Assembly (NCBI GenBank): GCA_964560875.1 | Contig: CAZLMW010000036.1 | Coordinates: 1 to 64,000 of the forward strand | Direction of reading: 5' to 3' | DNA length: 64,000 bases | Source of the DNA: CAZLMW01 sp964560875 | Lineage (GTDB): Bacteria; Myxococcota_A; UBA9042 | Part shown: piece by piece, positions 44,901 to 53,033 of the stretch | Layout of the letters: every line of letters begins with the position of its first letter | Numbering within the stretch: the stretch's first letter is position 1 | The notes under the pieces: generated by a model | Told to the model about the DNA's origin: nothing | The model's database searches: none | The model's input: the letters and a program-made list of their open reading frames with translations, nothing else | Translations under genes and position numbers: made by a program

Positions 44901-44956
44901 AGGCCCGCCACGAGCATAATTGTTGTCGGAATGGCAAAGATACTTGCATTTTTCAT
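41912..44956 (-). CDS. Large multidomain Cys-rich lipoprotein with IPT/TIG domain
   Basis: A 1014-residue predicted lipoprotein. The signal ends LTLTGTACSDPP. After an acidic linker the N-terminal 300 residues are beta-rich (FEVDDSANKKYGDADIYWTG), perhaps carbohydrate-binding. About 350-470 holds a run of six Cys repeats, each roughly CDPxCGxGxxCxKGxCEDKK. An IPT/TIG domain follows (VDPKTGPLSGGTKLSISGQGF) and a second TIG-like stretch near 690 (WSKTTGSQVTILGENL). The C-terminal 230 residues resemble a family-9 carbohydrate-binding module (DGSLCYQPGCSGDWDATG, LYLGVQGTCEAQNAIALYLD). No protease or hydrolase signature was seen. It is probably a surface adhesin or binding protein. Confidence 0.75.
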   Translation of the reverse strand: MKNASIFAIPTTIMLVAGLTLTGTACSDPPQVELDEEDGGAQDSLQTDGPNFTGADTGSGDDDSGKTGGDSFVTLTFEVDDSANKKYGDADIYWTGSFEWDEKTGGIIKHTTSWLPEERSWPPLYDDGPISAGGHEKEGAKKGDNIFSTQVTLKTDADVVIEYGALNSDFNWMWIGPNGKIALKKGQSGVVEAKGLKLPAFGKTDLKLVLDTAGLHKNYNKWTTKTHKFYVKGTMNTWTPVQLLDDGKNGDDKAGDGLLTYIHSKKLGPYDGLLAEGSEVQFIFVTTTGDTEPKAGQEYKGSTAAYPDGVTAYTDTGAGKAWAKVPVELKVDSKGKFKNTAIIVPKASTDPGCKPACTDGKVCVKGTCEEKKCDPVCGAGQTCVKGVCEDKKCDPKCEAWQTCNKGTCEDKLCDPVCGKGEKCDKAQCVNDPAACSPACKTGFECLKAVCAEKKCDPSCGAKQKCELGKCIDLLDVKSVDPKTGPLSGGTKLSISGQGFAAPAKVLVGANGCKVPLVKNDKLIECETPKGDKDGAVDVTVEVAGVKVTKKAAFTYKPLPKPTVLLTSPVQVAVKDGQEIKGLKAVVKVAGYTNAKGALPGLKVEFGYGKPQVTHPEKSKGADAWKWLPATFEGENTAKGEEKWTGSLGKLPKGQYAFTARATFGPHVVYGDSDGSEDGVSLKKLGTATVQSAATGPTVTGFKPPWSKTTGSQVTILGENLKKDFAVTVLSGHASGKNWPYTKGTVVKEVTVGLLTTMPKQPPGTSAVEVKPPTLPAIKFKDPLYIVPWGKPKLDGSLCYQPGCSGDWDATGVTVFALTSDASQWSAKNDIIALTIQLDDDNLYLGVQGTCEAQNAIALYLDVDYGPNGGGTQNPLDLKDNKGAVDDAISSVIKVTDKDFGADFAFATIGMASFTSGKTADSTAAGWRGLHKADDFSWLPAPVHAKAGSGVETAIPLKTLFPKGIPANGTTIAIAVTVLNKNGAQVPKMAQLPVQGGGQATTFDKFVTLKIFPTK

Positions 44957-45082
44957 CGATTATTACCGCTTCAGCACAAATAGAGCGCCCGAATGAGGCC
45001 GAAATCGCTCACAGCAGCGCGCCGCCACGCCATCGTGACACGTCGCGATCCTGCCCAACACGTAGGTACGAGCGGCGGAGGT

Positions 45083-47725
45083 CTACTCGATCGTGACCTC
45101 ATCGATCAACACGGCGCTGTCGTAGATGGAGTCGCCGGTGTCGGTCGTGAAGAACTTGAGGTCGACCTTGTGGCCCTCGAACGCGTCGATGTCAGCGCAG
45201 TCTTTTTCCCACGGCGTCATGTACACGCCGCCCTTGTCGAAGGAGACATCGGCCGGCGTGAGGGTCTTCCATTTCATGCCGCACTGGCATTGCGGGGAAC
45301 CCGGCTGACAGGGCTTCTTGCCGCCACAATCATGGGGGCACAGGGCGTCAATCCAGACGTCGGTGACCGTCTTTTGACCCTTCTTGCCGCTGGTCGTCTT
45401 GCCGACGAGCGTCGCCTTGAACTTGTCTTGGAACTTCGACGCGCAGAACTCGAGGAATTCTTCGCTGTAGAATTTCCAGAAGAAGCACATCTTCTTTTTG
45501 CCGGGCGCCACGCAGAAGGGCTGCTCCAGCGAGCCGGTTTGCGTCGTGAATCCCAGGCCGGTCGAGACGATGCCCATGAACTTGCCTGCGACGGGAACGG
45601 AGACGCCAAGTCGCGAGATGACGCGGCCGTCGCCGACCTTCTTCCAGCCGGTGAGCTTGCCGAGATCCCAGCTCTTGTTGATGAGCTCGCCGTCCTTGGC
45701 GTTGGCCTTGTCGTTGCCGAGCATCCGCATGTGGCCCTTGTGGACCGGATCGATGTCGCCCGTCTGCACCGCTTGGACGACCGACAGGAGCTCTTCGCCG
45801 ATGCCCTTGAAGAAGGCTTTGCCGTGGCTGCTTGCGAAGCTGCTGCTGACGTAATCGGAGTAACCGACGACCGCCGCCGCACCGTTGCCGAAGAACTGCA
45901 CGGCGAGCGAACCGTTCCAGAGCGAACGACAGCTACCGAGGTAGACGATCGAGCCTGGGTAGGGGTCGACAGCGTGGCGACTGACGAAGCCGGGCAGGAT
46001 GCCGTAGCTCTTGGTGCCGATCGCGATGCGGCCACGGTTCAGATCGCCCTGGGTGTGGTCGACGCAGACGCCGCCGCTGCCTGAAGTCTTCACGCAGACC
46101 TGGCTGGCCGGACAGCCGGCGCCGCTCTTGTTGCAGGTCTTGGTCGATGAGGTCAGGCCGTCGCACACATTCTCGCCGGTCCAGATGAGCTCCTGGCTGC
46201 CGAGGTGCTCCCAACCGAGGGCTTGCTTGGCCTTGACGTCCATGCCTTCGAAGTAGGCGTCGCCGTGGCCGCTGATCGCCACGATTCCGTAGCTGGACAT
46301 GGCGCGGTAGTCGCGGAGGAGAGCTTGGCTGCCGAGCCGCTGATCGACCTGGAACGGCGGGCACTCTCGGGTCACGAGGTCCTTGCCAGCGATAGCCGCT
46401 TCGTCGCCGCCGTCCTTTTCGAACTCGGTCGCGTTGGGGGCGAGCGCGAGGGCGCGCCGGGTTCCGACACTGTGCGTGGGCAACGCAGCGTTGAGGCCGC
46501 CGATGTTGCCAGCGGACCCGCGCAATCCCTTGGGCGCCAGGCTCAGCGCGCCGAGGCGACCCGACTTGTAGCGGACCCAGATACCGTATCCGTCGGTGGA
46601 GGGGCCGGCTTCGGCAACCGAGGAGTCGGCCTTGAGCGCCGCGATCGCGTCCTTTTGGGCCTTTTTGGCGTCTTTGGCGGCGGCGGCGAGGTAGCTGGTC
46701 TCGACCTTCTTCTGCAGCGACTGGATGGCCTTGCACTCGGTCTGGGTCACGCGCTTGACGACGTCCACGATCGCGACCGGCGACTTGGCGGCGTACTTCT
46801 TATTAAAGATGTCCACGTTGACCTCGACGCGGAAGTACATCGTCTGCGCGACGGAGGGGGTCATCTTCAGGCACATCGAAAAGATGCCGTCCTTCTGGAT
46901 GTCGTCGCAATTGCCGGACTTGCCGTTGTCGATGAGCTTGCCGAGGGTCTTGAGCTTCTTACCGTTCTCGTCGACCTGAACCAGCGTGACCGTGTTGGGA
47001 TCTGCGGGGCCCTTGCCAGCGGCGCCGGTGCCGGCCGCCGACAGCGGCATGTGAACAATCAGGCTGGCCGATTCGCCGGAGAACAGCAGGTCGGGGCCAA
47101 CCTGCGGCGGGCCTTCGAACGAGAAGAACTGGTTGTAGACGATGTGGATCGTGTCGCTGACCTTCTTGCCGCCCGCTTCCGCTTGGACCGTGATGGTGTT
47201 GTCGCCGGGCACGAGATCGATGATGCCGGTCGCCCAGTAGGCTTGGATGTCGATCGTGCCGGACTTGCCCGACGAGCTCTTCCAGGTGGCCTTATCAGCG
47301 ACGCCGAACAGCACGCCGGACAGCTGCACCTTTTCGCCAGCGCTTTGGACGAAGTTGCGGCCGCTCGGGCCGAGGATCTTGATGAGCAGTTCCTTGGAGG
47401 ACAGGCCCTTGGACTCGTCGACGTCGGGCGCTTTGACGACGATGTCCGTTCCCGCGCCGCTGCTGGACGTCGTCCCGCCTGCGTCAACGCCGCTGCTGCT
47501 TGAGCCCGCGCCGTCGGTGCCGCTGCTGGAACCGGCGCCATCGCCGCCGCTGCTGCTTGCTGTGGCGTCGGAAGCGGCATCGGAGTTGCCCGCAGCGTCG
47601 TCGCCGCTGGAAGAGCCACTGTCCTTGTCGCCGGAGCCGGAGGAGGTCTCGCTGCCGCAGGCCCCAAGACCAGCGATGACGACAAGCAGAGACGCGCAGA
47701 TTGCGAAGGGCCGCATCGTGTTCAT
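45083..47725 (-). CDS. Lipoprotein with caspase-fold-like (clan CD) His/Cys dyad
   Basis: An 880-residue predicted lipoprotein. The signal ends VIAGLGACGSE and a Ser/Gly/Ala/Asp linker of about 70 residues follows. Beta-rich domains occupy about 80-340. A region then shows YGIVAISGHGDAYFEG (His487) and, 110 residues on, GSIVYLGSCRSLWNGSLAVQFFGNGAAAVVGY (core GSCRS, Cys599). A hydrophobic strand ending in GHG and a later strand ending in SC are the catalytic His and Cys layout of clan CD peptidases (gingipain, caspase, CHAT). The last 200 residues (CFFWKFYSEEFLEF, SAVLIDEVTIE) resemble a choice-of-anchor beta-sandwich. ATG 47725 has GAGG upstream. The peptidase role is inferred; substrates are unknown. 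Confidence 0.7.
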   Translation of the reverse strand: MNTMRPFAICASLLVVIAGLGACGSETSSGSGDKDSGSSSGDDAAGNSDAASDATASSSGGDGAGSSSGTDGAGSSSSGVDAGGTTSSSGAGTDIVVKAPDVDESKGLSSKELLIKILGPSGRNFVQSAGEKVQLSGVLFGVADKATWKSSSGKSGTIDIQAYWATGIIDLVPGDNTITVQAEAGGKKVSDTIHIVYNQFFSFEGPPQVGPDLLFSGESASLIVHMPLSAAGTGAAGKGPADPNTVTLVQVDENGKKLKTLGKLIDNGKSGNCDDIQKDGIFSMCLKMTPSVAQTMYFRVEVNVDIFNKKYAAKSPVAIVDVVKRVTQTECKAIQSLQKKVETSYLAAAAKDAKKAQKDAIAALKADSSVAEAGPSTDGYGIWVRYKSGRLGALSLAPKGLRGSAGNIGGLNAALPTHSVGTRRALALAPNATEFEKDGGDEAAIAGKDLVTRECPPFQVDQRLGSQALLRDYRAMSSYGIVAISGHGDAYFEGMDVKAKQALGWEHLGSQELIWTGENVCDGLTSSTKTCNKSGAGCPASQVCVKTSGSGGVCVDHTQGDLNRGRIAIGTKSYGILPGFVSRHAVDPYPGSIVYLGSCRSLWNGSLAVQFFGNGAAAVVGYSDYVSSSFASSHGKAFFKGIGEELLSVVQAVQTGDIDPVHKGHMRMLGNDKANAKDGELINKSWDLGKLTGWKKVGDGRVISRLGVSVPVAGKFMGIVSTGLGFTTQTGSLEQPFCVAPGKKKMCFFWKFYSEEFLEFCASKFQDKFKATLVGKTTSGKKGQKTVTDVWIDALCPHDCGGKKPCQPGSPQCQCGMKWKTLTPADVSFDKGGVYMTPWEKDCADIDAFEGHKVDLKFFTTDTGDSIYDSAVLIDEVTIE

Positions 47726-47844
47726 GGAGAGCCTCGTTATGGGGTCAAACCGGTGGGCAACCGGTCGTGCAAGCCGGCCGGGTCGGAGCCAGTACCGCAC
47801 AAAGATTGCGCCCGCATGCGCGAAAGCCGCGCCACCGTAGCGGA

Positions 47845-47858
47845 ACGCTCGCGAGCGT
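47845..47858. promoter_or_regulatory. 14-bp perfect palindrome, possible operator
   Basis: ACGCTCGCGAGCGT is its own reverse complement and lies in the 259-base gap upstream of the clan-CD-like lipoprotein gene, about 120 bases before its start. It may bind a dimeric regulator; GC-rich palindromes also occur by chance. Confidence 0.25.
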
Positions 47859-47984
47859 GGCAAGCGTAAGGTCGTGAAGGGCAACGCTGGGTCGGTGGAC
47901 ACATGTGGTGCTGCGGACCTGCCCGACTCAAACGATCCGCACCCGGTACGTGGCCAACCGACCGCTGAACCGGTCGCGGAAGGC

Positions 47985-49079
47985 TCAAGATGCGCGGATG
48001 CCAAACTCTCCAGGCACGCCGTAAATCGCGTCAGGCAGCACGTCGACAGACAGGGCGACGCGTTCGCGTGGCAGCGCGGGCGCACCGTAGAGCTCGCCGT
48101 CGAGCGTGAACGGACCATAAAGACGCATCGAACGCGCGTTGGGGTGGTCGATGATGCCGGCGCCAGATCGCTCGCTGACGAGCGCGGGGATCATCGTGAG
48201 GATCCGGCGCGCTTCGGTTTCGGCGATGACCTTGGCGTGAAAGCCGGCCGCCCCCAACGGCCGACGAATCGCGCGCACCGAACCGATCGCCAGGGTCAGG
48301 TCCACGGTGGACGCAACGACCGCCGCGTAGTCGTTGTAGGTCTCGCCGTCGACGATGAGCGGCAAGCCGAAGGGCCCGAGCTTCCAAGCCTCGCGCTGCC
48401 ACAGTTCGCCTCCGGTCAACGCGCCGCGCGCAAGCTCGAATAGAAAGCGGGACAGTCCGCCGTACCCCGCCCCGAAACGCATGTAGAGCTCGATCGAGTG
48501 ATAGAGCACCTCGGAACCGAACACGAATCCGCAGCGCGGTCGCTCACCGCTGGCGGCAACCACCATGGCGGGCATCGCCCGGGCCGGAACCTGTGACAAG
48601 CGTCGCCCGCCGAAAGCGCGGAGGAAGCGGGTCAACGTGCGCTGGGGAGGGCCGTGGATCGCCAGCGTACGGCCGACGATGTTCAAGGTGCCGCCATTGA
48701 GGATGAGGATCCGCGGCAGGGGTGGCGCGGTGCCGACGGCCTGGCGCGCCTCGTCCGAGAGGGCCAAGAGCGCGTTGACGACGTGGTGAACGGTGCCGTC
48801 GCCGCCCGCGGTGGCCAGGACATTTACGCGAGCGTCGCAGAGCAGGTGCCCGAGCGCGCGGCGCAACGAAGCAAGGTCCTGTGTCTCGCGGATTCGATCG
48901 GGAGGCAGGAGCTTGTGAAGCCGCGAACGGGCGCGGTTTCCGACCAACCGCCGTGCGCGAGGATTGAGCAGGAGGCCGACGCGGACCGGCTGATCGGCCT
49001 GACACGCCGCAATACGCTGTTCAACCCCGGAGGCTGAGGCCGCGATGTTGGCGAGGTCGACGGCGATAAATGCCTCCAA
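47985..49079 (-). CDS. Diacylglycerol kinase-family lipid kinase
   Basis: A 364-residue member of the DAGK/YegS/LCB5 lipid kinase family. The catalytic-domain landmarks are VGLLLNPRARRLVGNR at the start, the nucleotide-binding VLATAGGDGTVHHVVNALL, and ILILNGGTLNIVGRTL. These enzymes phosphorylate diacylglycerol, sphingoid bases or related lipids at the membrane. Myxobacteria make sphingolipids and ether lipids, so a substrate cannot be named. The frame begins with TTG at 49079, preceded by no clear site; the true start is uncertain by up to 35 residues. The 259 bases between it and the next minus-strand gene suggest separate transcripts. Confidence 0.83.
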   Translation of the reverse strand: MEAFIAVDLANIAASASGVEQRIAACQADQPVRVGLLLNPRARRLVGNRARSRLHKLLPPDRIRETQDLASLRRALGHLLCDARVNVLATAGGDGTVHHVVNALLALSDEARQAVGTAPPLPRILILNGGTLNIVGRTLAIHGPPQRTLTRFLRAFGGRRLSQVPARAMPAMVVAASGERPRCGFVFGSEVLYHSIELYMRFGAGYGGLSRFLFELARGALTGGELWQREAWKLGPFGLPLIVDGETYNDYAAVVASTVDLTLAIGSVRAIRRPLGAAGFHAKVIAETEARRILTMIPALVSERSGAGIIDHPNARSMRLYGPFTLDGELYGAPALPRERVALSVDVLPDAIYGVPGEFGIRAS

Positions 49080-49143
49080 AACGGCGTGACTTGGTCGATA
49101 TCACGAGCGCCCGATCGAGTGACTGCTCGCCATTTGGGCTTTC

Positions 49144-49172
49144 TTGTCGCCCCATGGGCACCATGCTAGCAT
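49144..49172 (+). promoter_or_regulatory. Candidate promoter of the twin-FHA gene
   Basis: TTGTCG at 49144-49149 and TAGCAT at 49167-49172 are 17 bases apart, in the divergent gap between the lipid kinase gene and the FHA gene, about 110 bases before its likely start. The consensus match is moderate. Confidence 0.25.
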
Positions 49173-49281
49173 TCGCGCGGTTACCCGATCCGTCCAGATG
49201 CGGCGTTTTTCGCGTCTGGAGGGTTTCGCGTGTGGAGAAGTAACGCAGGCAAAGGACGTGACGCTGCACCCCGGAACCGGG

Positions 49282-51177
49282 ATGACCAGCGCACCTCAGC
49301 AACCGGCGTCACGAGCGCGAGCGGAGTTTCGGCACTACATGTTGCAACTCTCCATTCAGGACTACGACGGCAAGAGCACGCTTATTCCGCTGACGGAAGG
49401 TGAATTCACCATCGGTCGCGACGAGAGCAGCTCGATTTGCCTCACCGAGCGCAACGTTTCGCGCCATCACTGCAAGATCACGGCGCAGAGCGGAGCGGTG
49501 TTCATCGAGAACCTCGCCGCCACGTGGGGCACGCGGGTCAACAACCTGCTGCTGCGCGAGCGCGCGACGTTCCATGTCGGCGACGTCATCCAGATCGGCG
49601 ACTACGTTCTTGAGCTCGTCGGCGACGGCGGTGGTAAACGCGACACGGCCCTGCGCGACGGACCGGCCCCCGAGCCCAGCGGAAGCCCGCAACCCCCGCC
49701 GGACAACGCCACCGCGATCGTTAACCTCGCCGATATCCAAAGCGCCATCAGCGCGCCTTCGGATGCGTCGGGAATTCCCGTGGCCGAACAGCCGCGCCTC
49801 GTGGTCGAGAGCGAAAACCTACGCGGCCTCGAGTTCCGCGTGACCAAGTCGCCGACAGTGGTTGGTCGCGTCCCGGAGAGCGCCGACCTGGTCGTCGATC
49901 ACCGGTCGATCAGCAAAGAACACGCGCGCCTTACGCGTCGCGCCGACGGCTCCTGGGAAGTGTTGGACCTTGGTTCGGCAAATGGCATCCAGGTCAACGG
50001 CGAGCCATACAGCAAGAGCGACGTCAACAGCGCTGACACGCTGACGTTCGGTCACGTGACGATGCGGTTTCTCGCCGCTGGCGCCAAAGCACCGCCGATC
50101 GGAGCCAGCGCGAGCTCCTCGGGCGGCAACAAGGGCCTGCTCATCGGTGTGGTCGCCCTGCTGCTCCTGCTTGCAGGGGGCGCGGCGGCGTTCTTCGCCA
50201 TCGGTGGCGACAGCAAAAAGGACCTGCACAAGAAGAAAGACGCGGTCGAGAAGGCCGCGCCCGTCAAGGTGGACGAGGACGAGCCCAAGGGTGATGAGCC
50301 CGAAAAGCCCAACGTCGAGTCGGTCGCCCAGCGGTTGCTGCAGATCGAGAAGCTGCGCAAGGCCGACATGCGCGCTGAAGCCCTGAAGATCGCCAAAGCC
50401 GCCAAGGCCGAACACGAAGGCAGCCCGGAGATCGCGCTTGTACTCGAAGAGCTTGAGGGTGAGGTCGAAGCGCTCAAATCGATCACGCAGCTCAAGGCCA
50501 AGATCGACACCGACCCGAAGGACGCGTGCGATCAGCTGTCCGCGCTTGTCGAGTCGATGAAGGGCAGCGCGGCGATCAAGAAGAAAGCCGCGGACACCCG
50601 CAAGATGGCCTGTGACACCTTCCTGCAGTCGCTCATCGACGCCTGTGCGAGCGAAGTGCGGAAGAAGAACTGGGAAGGCGCGATCGACAAGTGCGAGATG
50701 GCGCTGAGCCTCGACGACTCCAACGTCCGCGCGAGCGAGCTCAAGCTGATGGCCCTCAAGGGCAAGCAAGGTGGTGGTGCCGCGGCCACGCCCGATCCGC
50801 CGACGGCCAAACCGAAAGAGCGCAAACCCCGCAAGGTCCGCGAGCCGCGTCGCAAAGAGCGCAAGCCGCGCGAGGCCAAGGTCGCACCGAAGCCAAAACC
50901 CAAGCCCAAGCCAGAGCCCGCCAAGGCGATGTCCGGCAAGGAATACTACAAGGCTGGACGCAACGCGGCGCTGCACGGCGACAAGAAGCAGGCGATCTCG
51001 CTGCTGAAGAAGGCGGTCGTCAATGGCTACCCGCGAGCCAATGGCGCGCTGGCCAAGCTGCTCTTCCAGACCGGTGACAAGGGCGGCTGTCTACGCCATG
51101 GCAAGAAGTACCTGCGCCGTTACCCGGACGCCGGCGACGCCGACCAGATCGAAGGCATGCTCGAGAAGTGCAAGTAG
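49282..51177 (+). CDS. Twin-FHA single-pass membrane protein
   Basis: A protein of about 631 residues. Two FHA domains lie in the cytoplasmic N-terminal half. The first has FTIGRDESSSICL, VSRHHCKI and WGTRVNN; the second has TVVGRVPESADLVV, ISKEHARL and GSANGIQVNG. Each retains the R..S..H phosphothreonine-binding residues. A transmembrane helix follows (LLIGVVALLLLLAGGAAAFF), then about 180 residues of charged helix, a Lys/Pro/Arg-rich linker and a C-terminal SEL1/TPR-like part (GKEYYKAGRNAALHG, ANGALAKLLFQTGDKGGCLRHG). Starts at 49282 or 49339 are both possible. It is probably a phospho-dependent scaffold for Ser/Thr kinase signalling. It precedes the permease genes. Confidence 0.86.
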   Translation: MTSAPQQPASRARAEFRHYMLQLSIQDYDGKSTLIPLTEGEFTIGRDESSSICLTERNVSRHHCKITAQSGAVFIENLAATWGTRVNNLLLRERATFHVGDVIQIGDYVLELVGDGGGKRDTALRDGPAPEPSGSPQPPPDNATAIVNLADIQSAISAPSDASGIPVAEQPRLVVESENLRGLEFRVTKSPTVVGRVPESADLVVDHRSISKEHARLTRRADGSWEVLDLGSANGIQVNGEPYSKSDVNSADTLTFGHVTMRFLAAGAKAPPIGASASSSGGNKGLLIGVVALLLLLAGGAAAFFAIGGDSKKDLHKKKDAVEKAAPVKVDEDEPKGDEPEKPNVESVAQRLLQIEKLRKADMRAEALKIAKAAKAEHEGSPEIALVLEELEGEVEALKSITQLKAKIDTDPKDACDQLSALVESMKGSAAIKKKAADTRKMACDTFLQSLIDACASEVRKKNWEGAIDKCEMALSLDDSNVRASELKLMALKGKQGGGAAATPDPPTAKPKERKPRKVREPRRKERKPREAKVAPKPKPKPKPEPAKAMSGKEYYKAGRNAALHGDKKQAISLLKKAVVNGYPRANGALAKLLFQTGDKGGCLRHGKKYLRRYPDAGDADQIEGMLEKCK

Positions 51178-51234
51178 TTCGAATATGGCGCGCGGCCCTC
51201 TCGAGGTCTGTCGCAGTGTGACGGTGCGCCCGCT

Positions 51235-52185
51235 GTGAGCCGTTTGCGGTCGATCGCGCGGCGCGGTCTTGGCACGTTCGTCGCGCTCGCCGGCATCGTA
51301 ATCGTCGTATTCATCGCGGTTCGGGCGGTCCCGGGCGATCCGGTCGACCAGCTGCTCGGCGACCAGGCTACGGATTCGGATCGGGCGCAATTGCGGGCCC
51401 GGATGCACCTGGACGGCAGCCTCGCGCAGCAATTCACGGGCATGGTCAGCGATTTCGCCGATGGCACGCTGGGCACGTCGTACACGCTTGGCGGTGCGCC
51501 GACCCCGGTGATGTCCCTCATCGTGGAGAACCTGCCGCACACGGTCGCCCTCGCCGTGGCGTCGCTGCTGGTTGCGATGATGATCGCGCTGCCGATGGGC
51601 TTGCTGGCGGCGGTGTTCCAGGACCGCAGCGTCGACCACCTCGCACGGGCCGTCGCGTTGATCGCGATCTCGACGCCGGCGTTCGTGTCCGGACCGTTGG
51701 CCTTGTACGCCCTCGCCGTCGTCTTTCCGATCGTGCCGACCCCGGCTCATGACTCTTCGTCGCTGCAATCGCTCGTGTTGCCCAGCTGCGTCATCGGATT
51801 TGCGTTGTCCGGTCGTCTCGCCAGGCTGCTGCGCGCCACGGCCTTGGAACAGCTGCGCTCGGACTATGTTCTAGCTGCACGGGCGCGGGGCCTGTCTGGT
51901 CGGCACATCGTGACCCGGCACGTGCTGCCCAACGCGGTCTTGCCGGTGCTCACGGTGCTCGGATTGCAGCTGGCGGCATTGCTGGGCGGTGCGCTCGTCA
52001 CCGAAAAGATCTTCGGTCGGCCCGGCATCGGCACGCTGCTGCTTGACGGCATCGCCGCTCGTGACCACGCGGTCGTGCAAGGGTGCGTCGTGGTGATCGG
52101 CGTCGCCTACACCGTGATCAACGGCGGAGTCGACCTGGCGTACGGATGGATCGACCCGCGAATCCGCACGGAGCGACAGGCATGA
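51235..52185 (+). CDS. ABC transporter permease, DppB/OppB type
   Basis: Inner-membrane permease of 316 residues with about six transmembrane helices. It opens with FVALAGIVIVVFIAVRAVPGDPVDQLLG, the DppB N-terminal signature (core RAVPGDPVD), and has the EAA-type loop SDYVLAARARGLSGRHIVTRHVLPNAVLPV, which contacts the ATPase. The GTG start at 51235 lacks a strong site. It overlaps the next permease gene by ATGA. The ATPases and substrate-binding protein of a peptide importer are absent from the window, so the substrate is open. Confidence 0.92.
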   Translation: MSRLRSIARRGLGTFVALAGIVIVVFIAVRAVPGDPVDQLLGDQATDSDRAQLRARMHLDGSLAQQFTGMVSDFADGTLGTSYTLGGAPTPVMSLIVENLPHTVALAVASLLVAMMIALPMGLLAAVFQDRSVDHLARAVALIAISTPAFVSGPLALYALAVVFPIVPTPAHDSSSLQSLVLPSCVIGFALSGRLARLLRATALEQLRSDYVLAARARGLSGRHIVTRHVLPNAVLPVLTVLGLQLAALLGGALVTEKIFGRPGIGTLLLDGIAARDHAVVQGCVVVIGVAYTVINGGVDLAYGWIDPRIRTERQA

Positions 52186-53033
52186 GGGGGCGCGTTTCCC
52201 AACCGCTTGTCGCGGGTCTGCTCGTCACGGGCGCGCTGGTGTTGGCGGCGATTGTTGGCCCGGAGGTCACCGCATGGCGGCCCGGTGAGCGCGACGTCGA
52301 CCACGTCCTGGAAGGGCCCTCCCAGCGTCACGTGTTGGGCACCGACGAAGACGGATTCGACACGCTCGCGCGGCTGCTCGCAGGCGGTCGGCTCGCGTTG
52401 ATGGTCGGCCTCGGCACAGCCGGCTTGTCGGTCGGAATCGGGCTCTTCATGGGGCTTGTTGCCGGCTGGTACGGGGGCTATCCGGGCCGAATCATCATGC
52501 GCACCACCGACGTGTTGATGGCGTTTCCCGGGATTCTGCTGGCGCTGTTGGTCATCTTCGTGACCGATGATCCGGGTGTGGGAACGGTGATCTTATCGTT
52601 ATCTCTGACGGCGTGGGCGGGTCATGCGCGGCTGGTTCGCGGACTCGTCCTTACGGTCGCGGAGCGGGATTTTGTCGTCGCGGCGCGCTGCATGGGAGCG
52701 AGCAACACACGCATCGCGACGCTGTATGTGCTGCCGGAGATCGCGGGTCCGGTCGCGGTGCAGGCAACTTTCGCCATCGCGGGCGCGGTGCTCGGTGAAG
52801 CGAGCCTGAGTTTCCTCGGCCTCGGCCCGCAGGGAGTGGTGTCGTGGGGCGGCTTGCTCGAACAGGGCGCCGTTTTGTTCCTCAAGTCGCCCTCTCTGGT
52901 ACTTTCGGCGGGCGGCGCGCTGCTGGTTTTCCAGACCGGCATCAACCTGCTGGGCGACGGCCTTCGCGACCAACTCGACCCGCGCGCCGCCGCGACCGTT
53001 CACAGCCCAGCACGCGCCCGAGGCCCGGCATGA
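52182..53033 (+). CDS. ABC transporter permease, DppC/OppC type
   Basis: Second permease, 283 residues, partner of the preceding one. HVLGTDEDGFDTLARLLAGGR is the DppC start (core GTDEDGFD). The EAA loop is RDFVVAARCMGASNTRIATLYVLPEIAGPV, followed by GAVLGEASLSFLGLG, a strong DppC marker. It starts with ATG in the stop of the first permease and itself overlaps nagZ. The link to NagZ suggests transport of cell-wall or muropeptide fragments, which remains inference. Confidence 0.93.
   Translation: MRGRVSQPLVAGLLVTGALVLAAIVGPEVTAWRPGERDVDHVLEGPSQRHVLGTDEDGFDTLARLLAGGRLALMVGLGTAGLSVGIGLFMGLVAGWYGGYPGRIIMRTTDVLMAFPGILLALLVIFVTDDPGVGTVILSLSLTAWAGHARLVRGLVLTVAERDFVVAARCMGASNTRIATLYVLPEIAGPVAVQATFAIAGAVLGEASLSFLGLGPQGVVSWGGLLEQGAVLFLKSPSLVLSAGGALLVFQTGINLLGDGLRDQLDPRAAATVHSPARARGPA

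Noticed and set aside
42959..44983. 674-codon plus-strand ORF opposite the large lipoprotein gene
   Set aside because: Long antisense frames are expected at this GC content; the minus frame has a signal peptide, Cys repeats and a TIG domain.
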